A stretch of DNA of 64,000 nucleotides from Vibrio porteresiae DSM 19223 (GTDB lineage Bacteria; Pseudomonadota; Gammaproteobacteria; Enterobacterales; Vibrionaceae). The position numbers and the translations under genes were made by a program. The DNA lies in NCBI RefSeq assembly GCF_024347055.1, contig NZ_AP024895.1, forward strand, positions 1,550,001-1,614,000, written 5' to 3'. The notes beneath the pieces were generated by a model. It searched no databases. It was not told the origin of the DNA and worked only from the letters and a program-made list of their open reading frames with translations. This document shows, in pieces, positions 53,133 through 60,022 of this stretch. Positions within the stretch are counted from its first letter, which is position 1, and each line of letters opens with the position of its first letter.

Positions 53133-53809
53133 TAAATACTAGTCAAGCGGTTCAAGAACTGTTTGGTATGGATGGCAAATGTTTGAGAACTAAAGCCAAT
53201 AGCTATGTTCGAAATGGAACGATTCCTTCTTCCTTAATTAAACGGTTTCCTTCTAAAACGGGTACAGAAGGCAAGGAAAGTGTTGCTTTAACATCAGATG
53301 GTGTTAGTTGCTTGTTCAATGCTCTCGTATTAGATGCGTTTTACAACGACACCAAGAAGGTAAAGAGCATTTTCGAAAAGTGGAAAGAACGAAAAGCGGC
53401 CTATGAGGAGTGTTTAGAAGGCTTGTTGAGTGCTCAGCAGGTTAACCAGTTAAATGCATTAGAGGATAAGAGCCGCGCTTTTTTACAACAACTAAGTGAT
53501 GAGACATTTGATCTTAGGAATCAGCGCTTAACAAATCCTTTTTCAAAACACTTGCCGCAAATAGCATTGACAAATGGTGGACTACTATATGAATTGCTAC
53601 GTAATAGTCGGCTTTCTCTTTCCCTTAAAGATGCACTATTACTTGCGTCATTGGAAAATGATTTGGAAAAAGCGAACTGCCTGAGTCTTGAGATAGATGC
53701 AAAACTCTTGGCGGATGACCCAATGCTTTCCAGCCTCGTTGACCGAGTCCAAAGGGATTATCAAGAGGCGCTATCTTTCCAATCTTTATTAAATTTGCTT
53801 CCCGACTAA
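53123..53809 (+). CDS. Soluble protein of unknown function in the coupled triad
   Basis: This 228-residue protein starts with GTG inside the end of the preceding gene; GGAG lies nine bases upstream. The N-terminal 75 residues (TSQAVQELFGMDGKCLRTKA, then NSYVRNGTIPSSLIKRFPSK) read like a small DNA-binding or adaptor domain, with the rest helical and Leu-rich. No family is recognised. It ends 64 bases before the viperin gene, with a palindrome and a hairpin in between, so it could be a regulator of that gene (inference). Confidence 0.65.
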   Translation: MSLINTSQAVQELFGMDGKCLRTKANSYVRNGTIPSSLIKRFPSKTGTEGKESVALTSDGVSCLFNALVLDAFYNDTKKVKSIFEKWKERKAAYEECLEGLLSAQQVNQLNALEDKSRAFLQQLSDETFDLRNQRLTNPFSKHLPQIALTNGGLLYELLRNSRLSLSLKDALLLASLENDLEKANCLSLEIDAKLLADDPMLSSLVDRVQRDYQEALSFQSLLNLLPD

Positions 53810-53820
53810 AAAAGTCCTTT

Positions 53821-53837
53821 TTTGTGCACTGCACAAA
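53821..53837. promoter_or_regulatory. 17-bp palindrome upstream of the viperin gene (operator candidate)
   Basis: TTTGTGCA and TGCACAAA flank a single central C. An odd, perfectly symmetrical 17-bp site between two genes is the usual form of a dimeric repressor or activator site. The binding protein is unknown; the 228-residue protein upstream is one candidate. Confidence 0.55.
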
Positions 53838-53838
53838 G

Positions 53839-53874
53839 TAACACTACTCCTATCGAAACGAAGGAGTAGTGTTA
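53839..53874 (+). promoter_or_regulatory. Hairpin sequestering the viperin ribosome-binding site
   Basis: TAACACTACTCC and GGAGTAGTGTTA form a perfect 12-bp stem around a 12-base loop. The right arm contains the GGAG ribosome-binding sequence and reaches the A of the start codon at 53874. In the folded mRNA the start site would be closed, so translation should need the helix to open. Confidence 0.75.
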
Positions 53875-54740
53875 TGTCTAAAGTAAATCAACTAGTTATC
53901 AACTATCACATCACTGAAAAGTGTAATTACGATTGCCATTATTGTTATGCCAAGTGGGCAAAGCCGAATGAGCTACATCGTGATCTTCACCAAATGAAAG
54001 CAGTGCTCGCCAAATTGGCAGACTATTTTCTTGGATCAAACCCAATTCGAGCCCAATTGAAATATGAGAGCGTGCGACTCAACTTTGCTGGTGGAGAGCC
54101 TGTGCTGTTGAAAGAGCGCTTTATTGAAGCTTTGGATTATGCGAAAGAGTTGGGATTTGAAACTTCGCTTATCACTAATGGTCATCTCTTAACCGATGAT
54201 TTTATCTCAAATCATGGCTCCAAATTTCAAATGTTGGGCATTAGCTACGATGCAATAAGTGAAAACGTACAGAAGCAAGTCGGCAGGGTAACAAGATCAG
54301 GAGCAATACTCACAGCAGAAAGGTTGCAAAATATCTTTCAACAAATGAGGCAATTTGCACCTAATACTGAATTGAAAATTAATACCGTAGTGAACCAATA
54401 TAATACAGAGGAGAACCTTACTTCGTTGATGGAAGTACTTTTACCGAATAAGTGGAAGGTACTGCGTGTATTACCGGTATTTAAATCAATAGCTGCCATC
54501 ACTGATGAACAGTTTTCAGCATTTGTTGAGCGTCATAGATCAGCTAATAGTTTTATGTCGGTTGAAAATAACGACTCAATGACTGGCTCTTATCTGATGA
54601 TCAGTCCAGATGGTTCATTTTTCCAAAATGGGGATCAATTCGGTGGATATATAAAAAGTAGATCACTAGTTACAACGCCAATTGGCATTGCTCTAGCTGA
54701 AACCGGCTTTGATCCAGTGAAATTTGCAAATCGATACTAA
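53874..54740 (+). CDS. Prokaryotic viperin (radical SAM antiviral enzyme)
   Basis: The 288-residue radical SAM protein has the cluster motif CNYDCHYCYAKW (C17, C21, C24), directly after VINYHITEK, as in viperin's NYHxTxxCNYxCxxC. Further viperin hallmarks are RLNFAGGEPVL, SLITNGHLLTDDF, MLGISYDAISENV, LKINTVVNQYNTEENLT, NKWKVLRVLPV, VERH and GSYLMISPDGSFFQN. No SPASM domain is present. Viperins convert CTP, GTP or UTP to 3'-deoxy-3',4'-didehydro nucleotides, which stop phage or host RNA polymerases. The length is typical of prokaryotic viperins. The neighbouring nucleotide kinase gene fits the known association. It ends GFDPVKFANRY, shorter than human viperin's tail. Confidence 0.93.
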   Translation: MSKVNQLVINYHITEKCNYDCHYCYAKWAKPNELHRDLHQMKAVLAKLADYFLGSNPIRAQLKYESVRLNFAGGEPVLLKERFIEALDYAKELGFETSLITNGHLLTDDFISNHGSKFQMLGISYDAISENVQKQVGRVTRSGAILTAERLQNIFQQMRQFAPNTELKINTVVNQYNTEENLTSLMEVLLPNKWKVLRVLPVFKSIAAITDEQFSAFVERHRSANSFMSVENNDSMTGSYLMISPDGSFFQNGDQFGGYIKSRSLVTTPIGIALAETGFDPVKFANRY

Positions 54741-54753
54741 TGGAAATACCGAG

Positions 54754-55107
54754 ATGAGGGGGTATTATTTTTTAGTATGCGATGATGATTTTATTACAGG
54801 CACATTTAAAAAACATAATGATTTTGATGTTATGAATGAAGAGCTGTATGAATGTTCTGTTGATTATAATGTGTGGCTTAATTTATCAAAAACAACGAAA
54901 AAGAAAATTTATTCTATTATGAAATTGACCTTCTATGGGGCCCCAATTGATAAGATTGGAGGGAGGGTAATTAAGTGTAACCCTGATCTTATTCGATTTA
55001 GAGTAGGGCGAAATTATAGACTGGTAATGTCGAATAAGTCGAATGAGAGAAAGTTTTTCCTATATCCAAGACAAAGTTATGAAAAGAATTTCAAGAACTT
55101 AAAATAA
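54754..55107 (+). CDS. RelE/ParE-like small protein in the viperin operon
   Basis: The 117-residue protein starts at 54754, 14 bases after the viperin stop, with GGA nine bases upstream. Its second half has the RelE/ParE-type order: helix LSKTTKKKIYSIMKLTFYG, GGRVIKCNPDLIRFRVGRNY then RLVM as central strands, and RQSYEKNFKNLK at the end. That pattern suggests a ribosome- or gyrase-directed toxin fold or a structural relative. No antitoxin-like DNA-binding gene lies next to it; the neighbours are viperin and kinase. This is an inference from pattern and not a family match. Confidence 0.6.
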   Translation: MRGYYFLVCDDDFITGTFKKHNDFDVMNEELYECSVDYNVWLNLSKTTKKKIYSIMKLTFYGAPIDKIGGRVIKCNPDLIRFRVGRNYRLVMSNKSNERKFFLYPRQSYEKNFKNLK

Positions 55108-55163
55108 TATATTTTATCAATTTTAAAAAATAATATTAATTCAAATCTATACAGAGGTTATTT

Positions 55164-55772
55164 ATGTTTATTGTAATTGAAGGTCTAGATGGCTGTGGTA
55201 AATCAACTGTTTCAACTGCACTGGCAAAATTGTTGGATGCACAACTTTTAACTTCTCCTGATAAAGAATTAAAGGAAGTTAGAAAAGTGACGGATATCGT
55301 TTTTGATAATAATGTTAAAGCTCGCCAGATGTTTTATATGGCTTCGATATTAAAGGCTTCGGAAGATGCTAAAGAGCTTAACTTACAAGGAAAGCCCGTC
55401 GTGTTAGATCGATACTGGTTATCGACACAGGTCTATCATGCATGGATGAGTAATGGTAAACAGTTTAAATGTCGTGAAGTTGAATTAGTTCTTCATCAAC
55501 CAACGTTAACCGTCTATTTGGATGTTCCTGCTGAAGTACGAGCTAATCGTATTAAGGCAAGAAATGTGTGTACTGATGAAGATATGAATACGCTTCAATA
55601 CAATGCTAATGAAAAGCTTAGATCTTTATATTTTTCTATGAATAAATCATTACCTGTCGGGAATTGGTTATGTGTTGATGCTTGCCAAAGTGTGGACATT
55701 ATTTTAGAAAAAATCATCACTGAACTTGAAATTTTAATGAGTAATAAAATGTATATTAAGGACGATTTATAA
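55164..55772 (+). CDS. Thymidylate-kinase-like nucleotide kinase of the viperin system
   Basis: The 202-residue kinase starts with the P-loop IEGLDGCGKST (residues 5-15). It carries the TMPK motif DRYWLSTQVYHAW and the lid-type RIKARN segment. TMPK-family enzymes phosphorylate dTMP; relatives take CMP or UMP. In prokaryotic viperin loci a nucleotide kinase commonly accompanies viperin and is thought to raise the nucleoside triphosphate substrate. The match to that arrangement is strong. GAGGTTATTT precedes the ATG. The stop overlaps the next start (TAATG). Confidence 0.88.
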   Translation: MFIVIEGLDGCGKSTVSTALAKLLDAQLLTSPDKELKEVRKVTDIVFDNNVKARQMFYMASILKASEDAKELNLQGKPVVLDRYWLSTQVYHAWMSNGKQFKCREVELVLHQPTLTVYLDVPAEVRANRIKARNVCTDEDMNTLQYNANEKLRSLYFSMNKSLPVGNWLCVDACQSVDIILEKIITELEILMSNKMYIKDDL

Positions 55773-55999
55773 TGGCAAAATCAATTAAAATTGCTAATGA
55801 ACTTTATATTAATCTAGATCAGGTTTCCCATTTTTTTGTAAATGATGTCGACATTACTATTATTACAGGAAGCCAAGAGACGTTTCGTGTTAGTTGCAAA
55901 CAAGGAAATTATTTGTTTGATGGTGAAACCGTATCGATTCAAGAGTTTTATAGAATAAAAAGAGAGCTTTGTGAATATATGGAGATAATTGATGATTAA
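55772..55999 (+). CDS. Small protein coupled to the viperin-system kinase
   Basis: The 75-residue protein overlaps the kinase stop by one base and is translationally coupled to it. It reads as a small beta-strand-rich domain (IANELYINLDQVSHFFVN, ITIITGSQETFRVSCKQGNY) followed by an acidic helix. No family is recognised. It is the last gene of the island. Confidence 0.65.
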   Translation: MAKSIKIANELYINLDQVSHFFVNDVDITIITGSQETFRVSCKQGNYLFDGETVSIQEFYRIKRELCEYMEIIDD

Positions 56000-56029
56000 T
56001 ATTGATTAAATAAACTATTGAGACATAGA

Positions 56030-56062
56030 GAAAGCCCATGGACTGACAATCAATGGGCTTTC
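56030..56062 (+). terminator. Hairpin after the viperin operon
   Basis: GAAAGCCCAT and ATGGGCTTTC form a perfect ten-bp stem around a 13-base loop, 31 bases past the last stop. The downstream T content is only moderate, so it may be a weak terminator. The region to 56368 holds no credible gene; a start-less 45-codon minus-strand frame (56071-56210) is probably a remnant. Confidence 0.55.
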
Positions 56063-56368
56063 GATTGCCTTTATTGCTTAAGTTTTGAAAGCTTATTTTT
56101 GACCCTATTAAGGGAATATTCAATCTTAATGATCTCATTAGTCTGAAGGGCTCTAACAAGAACTTCATATGTAAAGCCAATTTCCCCAAAATCCAGCCAG
56201 TTTTTTCTTAATCCATTCCATTACCATTCCCTTATTTGCCCGCAAATTGTTCAATTTTTCTGGTGTTAACTACCCGATATACTCAAAAAACTACCCGTGG
56301 TGAGGGTTGTGTGGGGGCGGTGGGTGTGGTGTTTTAATAGGCAAGGAACAGTTATCAAGGATAGATAA

Positions 56369-57388
56369 ATGAACCAAGCCTATTACTTATGGCTACGACT
56401 GATGCGGCTCGTGCTGGTGTTAGTTGGGCTCTCCATCATTATTTTTGTTGTGGCGCGATTGGTGCCGGGCGATCCGGCTCGTATTGCGTTAGGTCCATTG
56501 GCAACGCCGGCACAGGTTCAGGCGCTGCACATTAAGATGGGCCTCGATCAGCCGATTGTGGTTCAGTACTTTGATTACATTGCCAATTTGTTCCAAGGGG
56601 ATATGGGGCAATCGACAGTGACCGACCGTCCGGTACTCACCGATATTACCTCAGCACTACCCGCAACACTGGAATTGGTGTTGGTGGCGATTACTTTTAC
56701 CGCGTGTATTGGTATGCCGCTCGGGATTTTGGCAGCGTATCGTCCTAATGGTTTGTTTGACCAGTTTTCACGAATTACCTCCTTAGTTGGGGTCGTTACG
56801 CCTTCTTTTCTGATTGCTTTGATGCTGCAACTGGCGGCGAGTCTGGGTTGGATTGAATTGCCTGTCACCGAGCGATTGTCTGCTTCGTTTAATTACAGTG
56901 GCGGCGCTACCGGGCTAATTTTGCTTGATAGTGCGCTGCAAGGGCGCTGGGATGTGTGGCTCAATGCATTGCAACACATTCTGCTGCCAGCGTTAGCACT
57001 CTCTGCGGCGGGGATCAGTCAGGTGATGCGCATTACTCGCTCTTCAATGATCGAATTTAGCCATCGTGACCATGTGGAAACCTTGCGTGCTTGCGGCGTT
57101 TCTAAACGCAAAGTGAACTTTAAATATCTGCTGCGCCTTTCTGCGTCTGCGCCGCTCACCATTTTGGGGTTGGAATTTGCCTCGCTAATTGGTAACGCTT
57201 TTGTGGTGGAAATGGTGTTCTCGTGGCCAGGGGTTGCTAGCTACGGTGTACGTTCTATTTTGCATAAAGATTTTAATGCGGTGATTGGCGTGGTGCTGGT
57301 CTCCGGGGTGTTCTTTATCGTGGTTAACCTGTTGATTGATTTCATCATTGGTTTGGTTGATCCGCGCGTTAAACTCAAAGGAGCCTAA
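56369..57388 (+). CDS. Peptide/nickel-type ABC transporter permease (DppB-like)
   Basis: The 339-residue inner-membrane permease has the DppB/OppB order: N-terminal helix, RLVPGDPARIALG loop, and the BPD_transp_1 domain with its EAA-like loop EFSHRDHVETLRACGVSK contacting the ATPase. It ends DPRVKLKG, the usual DppB ending. AAGGATAGATAA precedes the ATG. It opens the importer operon, two bases before the next gene. Confidence 0.93.
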   Translation: MNQAYYLWLRLMRLVLVLVGLSIIIFVVARLVPGDPARIALGPLATPAQVQALHIKMGLDQPIVVQYFDYIANLFQGDMGQSTVTDRPVLTDITSALPATLELVLVAITFTACIGMPLGILAAYRPNGLFDQFSRITSLVGVVTPSFLIALMLQLAASLGWIELPVTERLSASFNYSGGATGLILLDSALQGRWDVWLNALQHILLPALALSAAGISQVMRITRSSMIEFSHRDHVETLRACGVSKRKVNFKYLLRLSASAPLTILGLEFASLIGNAFVVEMVFSWPGVASYGVRSILHKDFNAVIGVVLVSGVFFIVVNLLIDFIIGLVDPRVKLKGA

Positions 57389-57390
57389 TC

Positions 57391-58302
57391 ATGGAACTGG
57401 ATAACACCCAACTTCCCAACGGGACAGAAGAATTTGCTCCAGCGAAGGCAGATAAAGAGTACAGCAACTTCCAAAAAGCGTGGTATCGCTTTACCCGCAA
57501 CCCAACTGCAGTGATCGGGCTTTTGATCGTATTCAGTGTGGTGATTGTCGCGGTGTTTGCCCCGTGGATAGCGCCGCATCCTGAACATGCAGGCACGTTT
57601 GTTAACTTTCGTGCGCGTCACCATGCCCCAAGTTGGGAGTATTGGTTAGGCACCGATAACGTAGGTCGCGACATTCTTTCCCGAGTGATTTTTGGTTATC
57701 GCATTTCGCTGTCACTCGTCGTTGGTGTGCTGGCGCTCTCTGTGCCGATTGGTGTATTGCTCGGCATTATCGCCGCTTACGCTGGTGGCTGGGTAGAGCA
57801 GGTGATCATGCGTTTTAACGACATGTTATTGGCCGTGCCGCCTTTGGCGCTGGCTCTGGCAATTACCTCCATTCTTGAGCCGAACTTAGTCAATGCCATG
57901 ATTGCGATTGCCTTTTTATGGTGGAACTGGCACTGCCGCTTGGTTTATCGCTTGGCGAAAAGCATTGTGACGGAAGATTTTATTGAAGCGGCGCGTCTGT
58001 CTGGCGCGAGTCACTGGCACATTGTGGTGAAGGAGATTTTGCCGAACTGCATTGCGGCCATCAGCGTCAAAACCACCTTAGATGCGGGCTTTGTGATTTT
58101 GTTTGGCGCGACCTTGAGTTTTCTTGGCCTTGGCGTGCAACCGCCAACGCCAGACCTTGGCACCATGGTCTCTACTGGCGCGTCTTATATGCCTGAATAT
58201 TGGTGGGAGGCGATGATGCCGGGGTTAGCCATTCTGTATGCCATTTTAGGTTTTAACCTGTTGGGTGATGGCCTACGCGATTTCTTTGATGTGGAGGTTT
58301 AA
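57391..58302 (+). CDS. Peptide/nickel-type ABC transporter permease (DppC-like)
   Basis: The 303-residue permease starts with a cytoplasmic segment and the DppC-type FTRNPTAVIGLLIVFSVVIV helix. HHAPSWEYWLGTDNVGRDIL and the EAA loop DFIEAARLSGASHWHI follow, then GATLSFLGLGVQPPTPDLGT. It pairs with the preceding permease. AAGGAGCCTAATC precedes the ATG. Confidence 0.93.
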   Translation: MELDNTQLPNGTEEFAPAKADKEYSNFQKAWYRFTRNPTAVIGLLIVFSVVIVAVFAPWIAPHPEHAGTFVNFRARHHAPSWEYWLGTDNVGRDILSRVIFGYRISLSLVVGVLALSVPIGVLLGIIAAYAGGWVEQVIMRFNDMLLAVPPLALALAITSILEPNLVNAMIAIAFLWWNWHCRLVYRLAKSIVTEDFIEAARLSGASHWHIVVKEILPNCIAAISVKTTLDAGFVILFGATLSFLGLGVQPPTPDLGTMVSTGASYMPEYWWEAMMPGLAILYAILGFNLLGDGLRDFFDVEV

Positions 58303-58305
58303 AGC

Positions 58306-60006
58306 ATGACATCTCTAGTGGAAATTCGAAATTTAAGCCTTGCGTTTAAAGTGTATGGCGGTTCGCGTCAGGTATTGCATAACGTCAGTTTAAGTATTCA
58401 ACCGGGAGAGCGTGTAGCGCTGATTGGCGAGTCTGGTTCGGGTAAAAGTGTCACCAGCAAAATGCTGATTGGTACGCTCAACATGGATCATGTGCAGATC
58501 TTAAACGGCGACATTTTGATTGAAGGTCGCAGCATTAAAAGCATGAGCGAAGCTGAGCGCGAAAGCCTTAAAGGCAGCGTGATGTCGATGATTCAGCAAG
58601 ACCCGCAAACCTCATTTAACCCTGTGTTTCGGGTGCGTGATCACCTAAGCGATATCATGAAATTTGTTGAACGCACCACAGGTAAACCACTCGCTAAAGC
58701 AGAGCGTAAAGCGCATATCATTGAGGTGCTGCGTAAGGTGAAATTGAATGACCCTGAGCGGGTGTATAACGCCTATCCGTGGCAACTGTCAGGTGGTATG
58801 CGTCAGAGGGTATTAATTGCGATGGCGCTGCTGCATCCGACTAAGCTTTTGATTGCCGATGAACCGGGAACAGCGCTGGATGTGACGACGCAAGATGAAA
58901 TCATCAAATTGATCAACCAGTTGGTTGAGGATGAGCAACTGGCTTTATTGATGATTACCCATAACCTTGGCGTAGTGCGTAAAACCGCGGATCGGGTGTA
59001 TGTAATGCAACATGGGCGTATCGTCGAACACGGTAGCTTAGATGCCATCTTTCGTCATGCACGGCATTCTTATACTCAGCGTCTGTTTGATTCCGTGCCG
59101 AAACTTTATGGCCCAGAGATGGGCAAAGTAACCCGTTTGCGCGATGAAAAAGTGATGGTCAAGGTCGTCGAAGTGAGCAAAACCTTCGTCACCAAACAAG
59201 ATTGGCGTCAGCGCCCAATCGAAAGCGTGCAAGCGGTCAAACCGCTCTCTTTATCGATTCATCAAGGCGATACCTTTGGTTTGGCGGGCGAGTCTGGTTC
59301 AGGCAAAACCACGCTGGCGCGGATGATCATGGGCATTATTGATAATACCGATGGCAACATTCTGCTGGAAAGCATGCCGCTCAAATCGTGGCGCGGCAAA
59401 GTTAAAAATCGCCATTCCATTCAGATGGTGCATCAAAACCCGGCGGGGTCACTTAACCCGCGTCGCACGATTGCGCAAATCTTAGCGATCCCTCTTAAGT
59501 TCATTGGCGGTGAAAACGGCATCGCGTCGCAAAAAGAGCTAGATCAGGAAGTTGAACGACTATTAGCGCTGGTGGAGTTGCCCGCAGAATACGCCCAAAT
59601 GTACCCATCGAGTTTGTCGGGTGGGCAAAAGCAGCGTGTGGCAATTGCGCGCGCGCTGGCGGCGAAGCCGAAAATTTTAGTGTTGGATGAACCGACCTCA
59701 GCACTCGATGTGTCGGTGCAAAAAAGCGTGATTGAGCTGTTGCAAAAGCTACAGCGCGAACTGGGATTGACCTATCTGTTTATCTCCCACGATTTAAGCT
59801 TGATGCGCAATTTCTGTAACCGTGTGGCGGTGATGTATCGCGGCGAGTTACTGGAAGTGGGGCCAACCGAGCAAGTGTTTGTTAATCCGAAACACAACTA
59901 TACCCGAGCATTGATTCGCGCGATTCCCGTGCTCAGTGACGATGAAGAACAACATAAACCCTATTTAAGTGGCGATGATGCTGCAACGATTTTGCAGTCA
60001 GCGTGA
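58306..60006 (+). CDS. Fused two-domain ABC ATPase of a peptide-type importer (DppD-DppF-like)
   Basis: The 566-residue protein carries two complete nucleotide-binding domains. The first has Walker A GESGSGKSVTS, signature LSGGMRQRV and Walker B LLIADEPGTALD. The second has GESGSGKTTLA, LSGGQKQRVAIARAL and ILVLDEPTSALD. In the usual peptide importers these are two separate proteins, while GsiA and related proteins show the same fusion. It powers the two permeases before it. GGAGGTTTAAAGC precedes the ATG. Confidence 0.95.
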   Translation: MTSLVEIRNLSLAFKVYGGSRQVLHNVSLSIQPGERVALIGESGSGKSVTSKMLIGTLNMDHVQILNGDILIEGRSIKSMSEAERESLKGSVMSMIQQDPQTSFNPVFRVRDHLSDIMKFVERTTGKPLAKAERKAHIIEVLRKVKLNDPERVYNAYPWQLSGGMRQRVLIAMALLHPTKLLIADEPGTALDVTTQDEIIKLINQLVEDEQLALLMITHNLGVVRKTADRVYVMQHGRIVEHGSLDAIFRHARHSYTQRLFDSVPKLYGPEMGKVTRLRDEKVMVKVVEVSKTFVTKQDWRQRPIESVQAVKPLSLSIHQGDTFGLAGESGSGKTTLARMIMGIIDNTDGNILLESMPLKSWRGKVKNRHSIQMVHQNPAGSLNPRRTIAQILAIPLKFIGGENGIASQKELDQEVERLLALVELPAEYAQMYPSSLSGGQKQRVAIARALAAKPKILVLDEPTSALDVSVQKSVIELLQKLQRELGLTYLFISHDLSLMRNFCNRVAVMYRGELLEVGPTEQVFVNPKHNYTRALIRAIPVLSDDEEQHKPYLSGDDAATILQSA

Positions 60007-60022
60007 TGTTTAAGGAGTAAAG

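Noticed and set aside
56071..56210. Start-less minus-strand frame of about 45 codons after the viperin operon
   Set aside because: It has a coding-like look but no start codon and no recognisable domain. Too little to call a gene.
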